This document shows positions 18,822 to 26,596 of a DNA stretch of 41,678 bases, piece by piece. The notes beneath the pieces are model-generated. The model had not been told where the DNA came from. It saw only the letters and a list, made by a program, of their open reading frames with translations, and ran no database searches. Each line of letters begins with the position of its first letter. The first letter of the stretch is position 1. Made by a program: the position numbers and the translations under genes. The DNA comes from an uncultured Bacteroidales bacterium (GTDB lineage Bacteria; Bacteroidota; Bacteroidia; Bacteroidales; UBA932). The DNA is taken from assembly GCA_905234795.1 (NCBI GenBank), contig CAJOIQ010000021.1, forward strand, positions 1-41,678, in the 5' to 3' direction.

Positions 18822-19683
18822 TGGCTACGGTGTTATGACACAACTGGGCTGCTGCCTGGTCCGGAAGGCAGTCCAGTACGTAGCAGGGGACTACGCGGGT
18901 GAGACCTTCCAGCGTCTGGTGCCAGCCGTCGGATAGTTCCTTGAAGGGGCGGAAACCGGAGGCCGATGCCATGAGCGAGGCATAGGCCTGCACGCCGGAA
19001 AGGCGTTCTATCTTGTTGAAAGGGGCCTGGCGGATGCGCACCACGGCGCCCACGGGAACGTCCTGGGCCTTGTAGCAGGGCGTTTTTCCGCTCCAGGGGC
19101 TGCCGTACACGCGGGCACTGCCGTCGGGCATCAGGCGCAGGATGGGATTGTCGTCGTTGAGAAGCTCGCTCCCGGGGATATGCTTGAGCCAGAGGCTGCT
19201 GTGGGTGCTTTTTCCGGTGCCGCTCTTTCCCAGGAAGAGGTAACCTTTTCCCGCGTTCATTACCACGGAGGCGTGCATTTCCAGCAGGCCGTGACGGGCC
19301 GATGCAAAGGCAAACAGCAGCATGAGGGTGTTGTTCACGGCAAAGGCGTCGTCCACCCCGGTAGGGAAGAGCCGGGCCTGGGTGAAATCATCGGAGCAGC
19401 TCATCTGGGCAGCCACGGGCCGGCCGGGAAGGGGACGTACGCTGAAGCGCCAGCCGCCCTTTTCATAGCGGGAAATGGCAATCTCGGGAAAGCCCGGACC
19501 GTCCTGGGTGGTATAATAGGGCGTAGAAGGCGCCAGGGGAAGGCTGTTGACCAGTTGAAGGGTAAAGAGCAGCGGAGCCTTGGAATCCTCACACATAAAC
19601 GGTTCCAGATTGGCCAGGCGCGGCATTTCCCCTTCTACTTCGAAGCGGAATCCGGCAACTTTGTATGTTCGTTTTTGGGTCAT
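18814..19683 (-). CDS. HPr-kinase-like P-loop protein
   Basis: A 289-residue protein resembling the C-terminal kinase domain of HPr(Ser) kinase and the kinase-like proteins of some lasso-peptide clusters. Landmarks: H137 in MHASVV, Walker A at 152-159 (GKSGTGKS), a following acidic pair D177-D178 in LLNDDNP, and YGSPWSGK near 193-200. The N-terminal 100 residues are not recognisable and lack the HprK N-terminal domain. It is the first gene of the string kinase, peptidase, PqqD, ABC, with a promoter just upstream. A role in phosphorylating a peptide or another small substrate is inference; true HPr regulation is unlikely because no PTS genes are near. Confidence 0.78.
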   Translation of the reverse strand: MTQKRTYKVAGFRFEVEGEMPRLANLEPFMCEDSKAPLLFTLQLVNSLPLAPSTPYYTTQDGPGFPEIAISRYEKGGWRFSVRPLPGRPVAAQMSCSDDFTQARLFPTGVDDAFAVNNTLMLLFAFASARHGLLEMHASVVMNAGKGYLFLGKSGTGKSTHSSLWLKHIPGSELLNDDNPILRLMPDGSARVYGSPWSGKTPCYKAQDVPVGAVVRIRQAPFNKIERLSGVQAYASLMASASGFRPFKELSDGWHQTLEGLTRVVPCYVLDCLPDQAAAQLCHNTVANG

Positions 19684-19698
19684 TTGTGGTTAATCATA

Positions 19699-19706
19699 CA
19701 AATCTA
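19699..19706 (-). promoter_or_regulatory. -7 box for the kinase/peptidase/PqqD/ABC gene string
   Basis: TAGATTTG on the minus strand fits TAnnTTTG. Transcription would start near 19692, about nine bases before the ATG at 19683. The box lies immediately downstream of the glycosyltransferase terminator, so the string is probably an independent unit. Confidence 0.5.
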
Positions 19707-19718
19707 TACAAAAAGGGG

Positions 19719-19744
19719 CAAAAAAAAAAGCCCTACTGGGCTTT
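19719..19744 (-). terminator. Intrinsic terminator of the glycosyltransferase operon
   Basis: On the minus strand AAAGCCC (19738-19744) pairs with GGGCTTT (19727-19733) around AGTA, followed by a run of T (complement of the A-run up to 19720). The stop codon of the glycosyltransferase (19733-19735) lies inside the hairpin. Confidence 0.88.
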
Positions 19745-20905
19745 CTTTTGGTCAATGGCTGCCTGGAACATCGCTATCAGCTGGCGGACGGAATTGTTAA
19801 TGTCGTACTGCGCGATGTGCCGGGCGTAACGATGGCCCATTTCCCAGCGTTCCCTGGGATGATTCAGCCAGTAGTCTATGCGCTGGGCCAGGGCTTCGGG
19901 ATTCTTCTCCGGGAAGCGGCTTCTGCTGTCCAGGGCAAATTGGGATGTACCGGAATACGGGCCAACGGCAATTACGGGCACCACGGCCTGCTGCATGGCT
20001 TCCATGATGGAGAGGCCTTCCACCTCGATGGTGGCGCAGTGGGCGCAAAGATCGGCTTCGGCAGACAGTTTGCGAAGACCGTCCCGGTCCAGGAAGACAA
20101 ACTGGGGCTCATAGCCTACAATCCCTTTCCTGTAGAGTTTCTGGGCCATCCTTTTGATGCGTTTTTCATCCGGGCCGATGCCGGCGAAGATGAGCTGGAT
20201 GCGATGGGCATGGGAACTGAACCGCATGGCTTCCAACAGGGTGGACTGATCTTTTTCCTTGGACAGGCGGCCGATATAGACCACTTTGAGAGGACGGTTG
20301 GCGTCTTCGTAGCCTTCCGGCATCTCCTGGGGCCGGATGCATGCGTCGGGGATGAGGCCGTTGGAAATAAGGGCCATTTCGGACTTGAAGTGATAGCGGC
20401 GCAGGCGGTCCATCACGTTTTCCGTCGGGCACTGTACGCAGGCGCAGTGGTTGAAGACCAGGTCGCGCGCCAGGCGGAGCAGGGTACGGTTAAGCCCTTT
20501 CCAATAGCACAGGGGACCCAGGGAATTGGTGATGTTCTCCGGATGGAGATGGTAGGTGGCCGTGAGAGGTTTTCCTAACTTCTGGGCAATTTTAATAGCC
20601 TTGATCTCCAGGACAAAGGCTTCTTCCAGGTGGACGACATCGGCCCAGCGGATAGCCTCTTCCATGATTTTGGGGTCGCTGGAGGCGTAACTGAAGCCCT
20701 GGGCCTCAATGATGGGTTGGAACACGGGGAATCTGAATTCCTTGAGGCAGTACTCGGGCTGGGGCTGGGCAGCGTGCTTATTGGGACCGGCCAGCACGCG
20801 GACCTCATGACCCATCTCCCGGAGATAATTCACGGTCCGGCGTGCCGAAGCCGCCATTCCGTTTCCCTGCATGTGGAAATTATTGATTACAAAGAGGATT
20901 TTCAT
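19733..20905 (-). CDS. GT4-family glycosyltransferase
   Basis: A 390-residue glycosyltransferase of the GT-B fold. The ATG at 20905 is chosen because it begins the first Rossmann strand (MKILFVINNFHMQGNGMA); upstream in-frame sequence belongs to the preceding gene. Further marks: YIGRLSKEKDQSTLLEAM at the start of the nucleotide-sugar domain and the EGLSIMEAM segment near residue 310, the family's E-x7-E motif. It would transfer a sugar to a lipid or surface glycan in the cytoplasm. It overlaps the esterase gene upstream by 26 bases and ends in a strong terminator. Sugar and acceptor unknown. Confidence 0.9.
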   Translation of the reverse strand: MKILFVINNFHMQGNGMAASARRTVNYLREMGHEVRVLAGPNKHAAQPQPEYCLKEFRFPVFQPIIEAQGFSYASSDPKIMEEAIRWADVVHLEEAFVLEIKAIKIAQKLGKPLTATYHLHPENITNSLGPLCYWKGLNRTLLRLARDLVFNHCACVQCPTENVMDRLRRYHFKSEMALISNGLIPDACIRPQEMPEGYEDANRPLKVVYIGRLSKEKDQSTLLEAMRFSSHAHRIQLIFAGIGPDEKRIKRMAQKLYRKGIVGYEPQFVFLDRDGLRKLSAEADLCAHCATIEVEGLSIMEAMQQAVVPVIAVGPYSGTSQFALDSRSRFPEKNPEALAQRIDYWLNHPRERWEMGHRYARHIAQYDINNSVRQLIAMFQAAIDQKKAQ

Positions 20906-21797
20906 TCTTGAATACTTTTTGGAGCATGTCCTTGTACTCCTGGGACCAGCCCTGCGGCCAGTCGTGGGAGCCGGGATACAACTCATAAGTGTGCGGATAG
21001 CCCTTCTTCCTCATCCGTTTGTGAAGCAGGACGGTGGAGGGACGCATCATGTCCCGCTGGCTGGCATAGAGGTAATAGCCGTAGGGGGGATAATCGCGGA
21101 ACTGTTTTTTGAGTTTGGGATACAGCCACCAGTAAAAATGACGGCGGGTGTAGCACGGTTTTCCCCAACCCCACATGTAGGGCGACATGGCGCCGATATA
21201 ACCGAATACCTGGGGAAAGTTGGCTCCGAAGAAGATGCTCTGATAACCGCCGATGGAAAGGCCGGCCACCGCGCGGTGTGCGCGGTCCGGTACGGTGCGG
21301 TATACGCTGTCCACATAGGCCACTACGTCGTGTACGAAGGCGCTTTCTACCATGCCGTCCACTTCCAGGATGCTCTCATAGGCGTCCTTGAAACGGGCGT
21401 TGTTGTAGTCCTGGTCATCGTCGTACTGATTCACGTTGGGCATGACCACAATGCACTTTTTGGCCAGGCCCTCCCGCCACAGGCTGTCGGTGGTGTGATA
21501 CACTTCCCCGAAGCGGATCCAGGCGGTCTCGTACCCGCGCGCGCCGTGCAACAGATAAAAGACGGGATAGCGCTCCGTGCTGCTGTAGTAGTCCTTGGGC
21601 AGATACACAATCATGCGCCGCTGCGTGGGGCCGGGAACGCTGCAGGAGTAATAGTGCTCTTCCACCAGATTCCGGGGAGCGTATTCGCCCTCCCGGATGG
21701 CAGGTCCAGAAAAAGAGCGCTCTTCGCTAGCGAACCGGACGATTCCGCAAGAAGAGAGCGCTAATAAAGCTGTTAAAAGTAGAAGTTTAGGTTTCAA
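20880..21797 (-). CDS. Lipoprotein esterase, CE1/esterase D-like
   Basis: A 305-residue alpha/beta hydrolase with lipobox LSSC (Cys 17). Unlike the CE1 genes at 2311-9617 it lacks the N-terminal beta-sandwich domain; the catalytic part begins soon after the lipid anchor (QRRMIVYLPKDY). The oxyanion segment is YLLHGARGYE (81-90), the nucleophile S181 in GLSIGG and the His in GSHDWPQ near residue 287. It lies six bases after yebC and overlaps the glycosyltransferase by 26 bases. The place in an operon with a glycosyltransferase suggests a surface-glycan or envelope role, but this is inference. Confidence 0.87.
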   Translation of the reverse strand: MKPKLLLLTALLALSSCGIVRFASEERSFSGPAIREGEYAPRNLVEEHYYSCSVPGPTQRRMIVYLPKDYYSSTERYPVFYLLHGARGYETAWIRFGEVYHTTDSLWREGLAKKCIVVMPNVNQYDDDQDYNNARFKDAYESILEVDGMVESAFVHDVVAYVDSVYRTVPDRAHRAVAGLSIGGYQSIFFGANFPQVFGYIGAMSPYMWGWGKPCYTRRHFYWWLYPKLKKQFRDYPPYGYYLYASQRDMMRPSTVLLHKRMRKKGYPHTYELYPGSHDWPQGWSQEYKDMLQKVFKNENPLCNQ

Positions 21798-21803
21798 TCT
21801 TGT

Positions 21804-22562
21804 TTACTCGGCCTCAGGAGCCAGGGTGGTGTAGACGTTGGTCACGTCTTCGTCGTCCTCCAACAACCCAGTGAGCTTGTCCAGGGTGGCGCGCTGCTCG
21901 GGGGTAACCTCCTTCAGGTCCACGTTGGGGATTTGCTCGAAGCCACCGGAAATGAGTTCATAACCCTTCTCCTCAATATACTTCTGGATTTGGCCGTAGG
22001 CGCTGTAGTCTCCGTAGATGGAGATTTCCACCGTCACGTTCTCGTCCTCGTCCTCCACTTCCTGCTTGAACACTTCTTCGGCTCCGAAGTCAATCAGGTC
22101 CAGTTCCAGTTCCTCCACGTCGATGGGGGCTGCAGGGTTCTCCTTGATGCGGAACACGCACTTGTGGTCGAACATGAAGGCCACGCTGCCGCTGGTCTGA
22201 AGGGAACCGCCGCACTTGGTGAAGTAGCTGCGCACGTTGGCCACGGTGCGGGTGTTGTTGTCGGTAGCGGCCTCTACCAGGTAGGCAATGCCGAAGGGAC
22301 CGAAACCTTCGTAGATGATTTCCTTGAAGTCACCGGATTTGGCCTCGGTGGCCTTCTTGATGGCGCGCTCGATGTTTTCCTTGGGCATCTGTTCGCTCTT
22401 GGCCTCGGCGATGAGGGCGCGAAGACGGGGGTTGCCGGTAACTTCGGCGCCGCCCTGCTTCACGGCGATGGTGATTTCCTTGCCCAGCTTGGTGAAGGTC
22501 TTGGCCATGTGGCCCCAGCGCTTCATCTTGCGCTCTTTGCGGAATTCAAATGCTCTTCCCAT
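21804..22562 (-). CDS. yebC: YebC/PmpR-family protein
   Basis: A 252-residue YebC-family protein, now linked to relief of ribosome stalling and formerly described as a transcriptional regulator. The start at 22562 gives MGRAFEFRKERKMKRWGHMAKTF, the family's usual N-terminus; an open frame further upstream is not coding. The motifs KQGG, NPRLRALIAEAKSEQMPKENIERAI-type sequence and the acidic C-terminus (LEDDEDVTNVY) are all present, so it is complete. It starts one base from the stop of the TPR gene, so the two are co-transcribed. Confidence 0.95.
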   Translation of the reverse strand: MGRAFEFRKERKMKRWGHMAKTFTKLGKEITIAVKQGGAEVTGNPRLRALIAEAKSEQMPKENIERAIKKATEAKSGDFKEIIYEGFGPFGIAYLVEAATDNNTRTVANVRSYFTKCGGSLQTSGSVAFMFDHKCVFRIKENPAAPIDVEELELDLIDFGAEEVFKQEVEDEDENVTVEISIYGDYSAYGQIQKYIEEKGYELISGGFEQIPNVDLKEVTPEQRATLDKLTGLLEDDEDVTNVYTTLAPEAE

Positions 22563-22563
22563 A

Positions 22564-23244
22564 TTATTCGGCAGTTTCGATGCGGGTAATGTATTTGTCA
22601 ATCTCCATGGCCTCGGGAGCGTTGCCCCACTGGTCCTTGATGGTCTTGTAGAAGGAGAGAGCCTTGGCGGTGTCGCCATTGGCCTCGGCGGCGATACCGG
22701 CCTTCAGGAGGTAAGCGGCGGCCAGGGCGTTGTCCACGGTGCTGGCGGCTTTCTCATAATAGCCGATGGCCTTGCCGTATTCTTCCAGCTCTACATAGGC
22801 ATCTCCGATGCAGGCCTGGGCGCGGGAGAGGAGGATGGTGTCCTCACCGTCGTACTTCTTGAGGGTGGCGATGGCGTCCTCATAGGCGCCGGTCTGGAGC
22901 TGGCAGATACCGGTGTACAGGTACACGGCCTCGCCGGCCTTGGAACCGTACTGCTTCACGATATCGGCAAAACCCAGGTCGTTGTCGTCGCCGTTGAGGG
23001 CAAGCTCATACTCGCCGGCCTGGAACCATTGCTCGGCACGGACCATCTGGTCTGTGGCCTGGGCTTTCTTGGGCTGCAGGTAGAAGCGGTTGTAGGCCAG
23101 GATGCAGATGGCAATCACCAGCACGGCAATCACGCAGCCATAAATGAGTTTTCCGTTCTCTTTGAAGAACTGTTCTGTTTTGGAGACGGCCTCAGCCATG
23201 TTCTGCTGACGCACTTCTTCTTCGGTTTTAGTAATTTTTGCCAT
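22564..23244 (-). CDS. Membrane-anchored TPR protein
   Basis: A 226-residue protein with a cytoplasmic N-terminus (MAKITKTEEEVRQQNM), one transmembrane helix at about 34-52 and a periplasmic tetratricopeptide region (YTGICQLQTGAYEDAI, GDAYVELEEYGKAIGYYEKAA, LKAGIAAEANGDTAKAL). This is the layout of the YfgM/tetratricopeptide-repeat family seen in Bacteroidota before yebC or tRNA genes. The ATG at 23244 follows a promoter with both boxes; an open frame extending to 23889 runs antisense through recF and is not real. Role in envelope protein handling is likely but unproven. Confidence 0.88.
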   Translation of the reverse strand: MAKITKTEEEVRQQNMAEAVSKTEQFFKENGKLIYGCVIAVLVIAICILAYNRFYLQPKKAQATDQMVRAEQWFQAGEYELALNGDDNDLGFADIVKQYGSKAGEAVYLYTGICQLQTGAYEDAIATLKKYDGEDTILLSRAQACIGDAYVELEEYGKAIGYYEKAASTVDNALAAAYLLKAGIAAEANGDTAKALSFYKTIKDQWGNAPEAMEIDKYITRIETAE

Positions 23245-23277
23245 ATTGTTATTGTTTCTAATTAGCTTTTGAGCCCG

Positions 23278-23309
23278 CAAATTTACGAAAAATATTATAT
23301 ATTTGCAAA
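23278..23309 (-). promoter_or_regulatory. Promoter of the TPR-yebC-esterase-glycosyltransferase operon
   Basis: On the minus strand TTTG (23306-23309) is followed after 20 bases by TAAATTTG (23278-23285). The start would be near 23271, about 27 bases before the ATG at 23244. It overlaps the recF promoter box on the other strand. Confidence 0.6.
23298..23305 (+). promoter_or_regulatory. -7 box of recF
   Basis: TATATTTG on the plus strand fits TAnnTTTG; transcription would start near 23312, about 20 bases before the recF ATG. The nearest upstream TTTG (23268-23271) is 26 bases away, wider than usual. Confidence 0.45.
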
Positions 23310-23331
23310 GTAAAGAAAAGCCATCTCCTTC

Positions 23332-24429
23332 ATGCCCAACCTGAGGAAAATAGTTGTGCAGGATTTCCGGAACATTGCGTTCCAGGAACTCTCCTTCAGC
23401 CCCAACGTGAACTGCATTAGCGGCAACAACGGGGAGGGAAAAACCAACCTGCTGGACGCCATCTATTACCTTTCCATGACCAAGAGCGCCTTCCCGGCGC
23501 CGGACCGCTGCCATTTCCGTTATGGCACGGAAGGCTTTGCCATCGGCGGCACCTATGCCATGGAGAACGGCCTGGAATCCCGTTTTTCCATCCAGGTGAA
23601 GGAAGGGGAGAAGCGGCTTTCCCGGGACGACAAACCCTATACCCGCATGGGGGAACACATCGGCGTGCTTCCCGTGGTGATGGTTTCTCCCGGAGATAGC
23701 GTCCTGGTGAGCGAATCCGGTGAGGAACGCCGCCGGCTTTCCAATGCGGTGCTTTCCCAGATGGACCGGGAATACATGGCCGCCGTACAGGCCTATAACC
23801 GCCTGCTGGTGCAGCGGAACAAACTGCTCAAGGACTATGCTCCCGACACCGCCTTGCTGGATGTTCTGGACAGCCGGATGGAGGCCCATGCGGCCCGGAT
23901 CTATGAGACCCGCCGGCAGTTTGCCCAGGATTTGCTGCCCGTGGTGGGAGAGTATTACCGCCTCATTTCCGGGGGTGGTGAGAGCGTGTCCATAGAGTAT
24001 AAGTCAGATTTGGCAAATGCTTCTTTGACAGAGATTTTCGCGCGTTACCGGGAGCGGGACTTTCAGTTGAGGTATACTTCCTGTGGCCCCCAGAGAGACG
24101 ACTTTGTGTTCACCATGGACGGCCATCCCATCCGCCGCGCCGGCTCCCAGGGACAGCAGAAATCTTTCCTGGTGGCCCTTAAGTTCGCACAGTATGAAAT
24201 CATGAAGCGCAGCTACGGTTTTGCGCCCATGCTGCTGCTGGACGACGTCTTTGACAAACTGGACCTGGGCCGTATCTCCAACCTCATCGGCATGGTGGCC
24301 GGGGCCGACTTCGGCCAGATTTTCATCACCGACACAGACCGCGCACGGCTCAGTGGCATCGTGGACCGTATCACTCAGGACAGGGCCTATTTCAATGCCG
24401 AGAAAGGCGCTTTTACCCGGCTTGACTGA
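23332..24429 (+). CDS. recF: DNA replication and repair protein RecF
   Basis: A 365-residue SMC-like ATPase that loads RecA at gaps with RecO and RecR. Walker A is at 31-38 (GNNGEGKT), after the family N-terminus LRKIVVQDFRNI. CGPQRDDF, GSQGQQKSFLVALKFAQ (the signature region) and LLLDDVFDKLD (Walker B) are all present, so it is complete. The stop overlaps the start of the DUF721 gene by one base, the usual order in Bacteroidota. Confidence 0.97.
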   Translation: MPNLRKIVVQDFRNIAFQELSFSPNVNCISGNNGEGKTNLLDAIYYLSMTKSAFPAPDRCHFRYGTEGFAIGGTYAMENGLESRFSIQVKEGEKRLSRDDKPYTRMGEHIGVLPVVMVSPGDSVLVSESGEERRRLSNAVLSQMDREYMAAVQAYNRLLVQRNKLLKDYAPDTALLDVLDSRMEAHAARIYETRRQFAQDLLPVVGEYYRLISGGGESVSIEYKSDLANASLTEIFARYRERDFQLRYTSCGPQRDDFVFTMDGHPIRRAGSQGQQKSFLVALKFAQYEIMKRSYGFAPMLLLDDVFDKLDLGRISNLIGMVAGADFGQIFITDTDRARLSGIVDRITQDRAYFNAEKGAFTRLD

Positions 24430-24758
24430 TGGCAGTACGCATACATAGGAAAGAGGCCGTGGGCATGGATAAAATTGTGGAGGAGTACATCAAATCCATG
24501 AAGATTGCCGTGGGACTCAACACCCAGCGCGTGTTTGCAGCATGGGACGCCTGCTCCGGCGCCGCACCTTATACTTTAAGGCGCTTTTATCGCGGCGGGA
24601 AACTGTACATCACCCTCAATTCCTCCGTCCTCCGCAGCCAGCTTTCTCTGCAGAAGGTGCAGCTCATAGAGAAAATGAACGCTTTCCTTGAGCAGGACGC
24701 GCTTTTTACCGCCGACAACAAAACGGTGGGCTTTATCCAGGAACTCATATTAAAATAA
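24429..24758 (+). CDS. DUF721 (DciA-like) protein
   Basis: A 109-residue protein of the DUF721 family, related to DciA, the loader of the replicative helicase in bacteria without DnaC. Landmarks: the N-terminal helix IVEEYIKSMKIAVGLNTQRVFAAW and the KH-like part GGKLYITLNSSVLRSQLSLQK. The ATG overlaps the recF stop by one base; a downstream ATG at codon 13 (MDKIVEEY) is an alternative start that would free the overlap. Helicase loading is an assignment by family and is not proven for this short form. Confidence 0.85.
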   Translation: MAVRIHRKEAVGMDKIVEEYIKSMKIAVGLNTQRVFAAWDACSGAAPYTLRRFYRGGKLYITLNSSVLRSQLSLQKVQLIEKMNAFLEQDALFTADNKTVGFIQELILK

Positions 24759-24770
24759 TAAGCTTTGACT

Positions 24771-26141
24771 ATGACCTTTGATCTTGCTATTCTGGGCGGT
24801 GGCCCCGCCGGATATGTGGCTGCAGGAAGGGCTGGCGCCGCCGGTCTTTCCGTGGTCCTGTTTGAAAAGAAAGAGCTGGGCGGGGTGTGCCTGAACGAGG
24901 GCTGCATCCCCACCAAAACCCTGCTGTACAGCGCTAAGGTGTACGATTATGCCCGTCATGCCGACAAATACGGCGTGGAGGTGCCCGATGCCGCGGTGGA
25001 TGTGGAAGCCGTGTTCAAACGCAAGGAAAAGGTGGTGAAAAAGCTGGTGGGCGGCGTGCGCGTGCAGATGCGCAATGCCCATGTGGAGGTGGTGAAGGAA
25101 TCGGCCGTCATCACCGGGGCCTCCCAGGTTTTTACCTTACAGGCCGGAGAAGCTCAGTATGAGGCCCGCAACATCCTGGTGTGCACGGGCTCAGAGGCCG
25201 TTGTCCCGCCCATCCCGGGCCTGCGTGAAGGCCTGGGCGGCGTAGTGGTCACCAACCGGGAAATCCTTTCCCTGGCCGAAAAACCGGAGCGGCTGGTGGT
25301 CATCGGCGGCGGCGTCATCGGCATGGAGTTCGCCTCCTTCTTCAATTCCATCGGCACGCAGGTGACGGTGGTGGAGATGCTGCCCAAGATCCTGGGGCCC
25401 ATGGACGACGAAATCAGCGCCATGCTGCAGGCCCAGTATGCCAAGAAAGGCGTGGAATTCCACCTGAGCTGCAAAGTGACGGCCGTGGAAGGGAACGAAG
25501 TGGTCTATGAGACGCCCGAAGGCGAGGTTTGCCGCGTGGCCGGAGACCGCATCCTGATTTCCGTGGGCCGAAGGGCGGTGCTCAGTGGCATCGGCCTGGA
25601 GAACATCGGCGTAGAACTGGCGCTCAATCCCGCCGGACGTCCCTATGGTATCAAAGTGGACGCGCAGATGCGCACAAACGTGCCCGGCGTGTATGCCGCC
25701 GGAGACGTGACGGGCTTCTCCATGCTGGCCCACACCGCTTCCCGCGAGGGGGAGGTGGCTGTGAATACCATTCTGGGCAAGGCCGACGCCATGAGTTACA
25801 AGGCCATTCCCGGCGTGGTGTATACGAATCCCGAAGTGGCGGGCGTGGGCCTTACCGAGTCCGAAGCCGCCGCCAAGGGAATTGCCGTGGAGGTGCACAA
25901 GCTCCCCATGGCCTTCAGCGGCCGTTTTGTTGCCGAGAACGAGCGCGGAGAGGGCCTGTGCAAAGTACTCACTTCCAACGGTGTGGTGGTGGGCGTCCAC
26001 ATGCTGGGCAATCCCTGCAGTGAAATCATCTCCGCCGCCTGCGTGGCCATTGACCGCGGCCTCACGCTGGAAGCCCTTAAGGAAGTGGTGTTCCCGCACC
26101 CCACGGTTTCCGAAATCTTCAAGGAGACCCTCTTCGCCTGA
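24771..26141 (+). CDS. lpdA: Dihydrolipoyl dehydrogenase
   Basis: A 456-residue FAD- and NAD-dependent disulfide oxidoreductase that reoxidises the lipoyl group of 2-oxo-acid dehydrogenase or glycine-cleavage complexes. GGGPAGYVAAGRAG (9-22) binds FAD, the redox pair is C40/C45 in GGVCLNEGCIPTK, GGGVIGMEFASFF binds NAD, and the C-terminal HPHPT motif with the catalytic His is intact. ATG at 24771 is chosen over the TTG two codons before. No E1, E2 or lipoyl protein genes are near, so the partner complex is unknown. The stop overlaps the Nudix start by one base. Confidence 0.94.
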   Translation: MTFDLAILGGGPAGYVAAGRAGAAGLSVVLFEKKELGGVCLNEGCIPTKTLLYSAKVYDYARHADKYGVEVPDAAVDVEAVFKRKEKVVKKLVGGVRVQMRNAHVEVVKESAVITGASQVFTLQAGEAQYEARNILVCTGSEAVVPPIPGLREGLGGVVVTNREILSLAEKPERLVVIGGGVIGMEFASFFNSIGTQVTVVEMLPKILGPMDDEISAMLQAQYAKKGVEFHLSCKVTAVEGNEVVYETPEGEVCRVAGDRILISVGRRAVLSGIGLENIGVELALNPAGRPYGIKVDAQMRTNVPGVYAAGDVTGFSMLAHTASREGEVAVNTILGKADAMSYKAIPGVVYTNPEVAGVGLTESEAAAKGIAVEVHKLPMAFSGRFVAENERGEGLCKVLTSNGVVVGVHMLGNPCSEIISAACVAIDRGLTLEALKEVVFPHPTVSEIFKETLFA

Positions 26142-26533
26142 TGCGCACCATAGAAGTTGTGGCCGCCATTATCCGCCAGGGAGACAAGATCTTTGCCACC
26201 CAGCGCGGCTATGGCGACTGGAAGGACTGGTGGGAATTCCCGGGCGGGAAGGTTGAGGAAGGGGAGAGCCCCGAAGCAGCCCTGCTGCGGGAAATCCGGG
26301 AAGAACTGTCCATAGAGATAAAGGTAGATAAGTTCCTGTGTACCATAGACTGGGACTACCCCCAGTTCCACCTCACCATGCACTGCTACATGTGCTCCCT
26401 GGCCGGTGAAGCGCCGCATCTGAACGAGCACGAGGCCGCCCGCTGGCTGGATTCCGCTACCCTCTCCAGTGTCCGTTGGCTCCCCGCCGACATCCAGCTC
26501 CTTCCGCTGTTGGAACGCGAACTGACGAAGTAG
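26141..26533 (+). CDS. Nudix hydrolase, MutT-like
   Basis: A 130-residue Nudix pyrophosphatase similar to MutT, which clears 8-oxo-dGTP. The Nudix box spans about 36-58 (GKVEEGE...REIREELSI) and the preceding WWEFPGGK is typical of the MutT/NudG group. It overlaps the lpdA stop by one base and ends the recF-DUF721-lpdA unit before a hairpin terminator. Nudix enzymes have many substrates, so oxidised nucleotide cleaning is probable but not certain. Confidence 0.88.
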   Translation: MRTIEVVAAIIRQGDKIFATQRGYGDWKDWWEFPGGKVEEGESPEAALLREIREELSIEIKVDKFLCTIDWDYPQFHLTMHCYMCSLAGEAPHLNEHEAARWLDSATLSSVRWLPADIQLLPLLERELTK

Positions 26534-26542
26534 ATAAAACAA

Positions 26543-26571
26543 GAGGCCGACTCGATGTGAGAGCCGGCCTC
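26543..26571. terminator. Hairpin terminator between convergent genes
   Basis: GAGGCCG (26543-26549) pairs with CGGCCTC (26565-26571). Read leftward it is followed by TTGTTTTAT, suitable for ending the GH3 transcript; read rightward the tail is only weakly T-rich. It lies between the Nudix stop (26533) and the GH3 stop (26597). Confidence 0.65.
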
Positions 26572-26596
26572 AAGTCATATTATATCAACCATTAAC

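Noticed and set aside
16511..19683. A lasso-peptide gene cluster
   Set aside because: PqqD, kinase-like and ABC genes are present but the B2 protease, the asparagine-synthetase-like cyclase and a precursor are absent, and there is no room for a precursor between the overlapping genes.
21716..21762. Inverted AGCGCT/AGAGAGCGCT sequence in the lipoprotein esterase
   Set aside because: The pairing is imperfect and lies wholly inside the coding sequence for the N-terminal part; there is no second copy, so it is probably chance.
22564..23889. A 441-residue version of the TPR protein
   Set aside because: The upstream half runs antisense through recF. The ATG at 23244 has a promoter with both boxes and a normal N-terminus.
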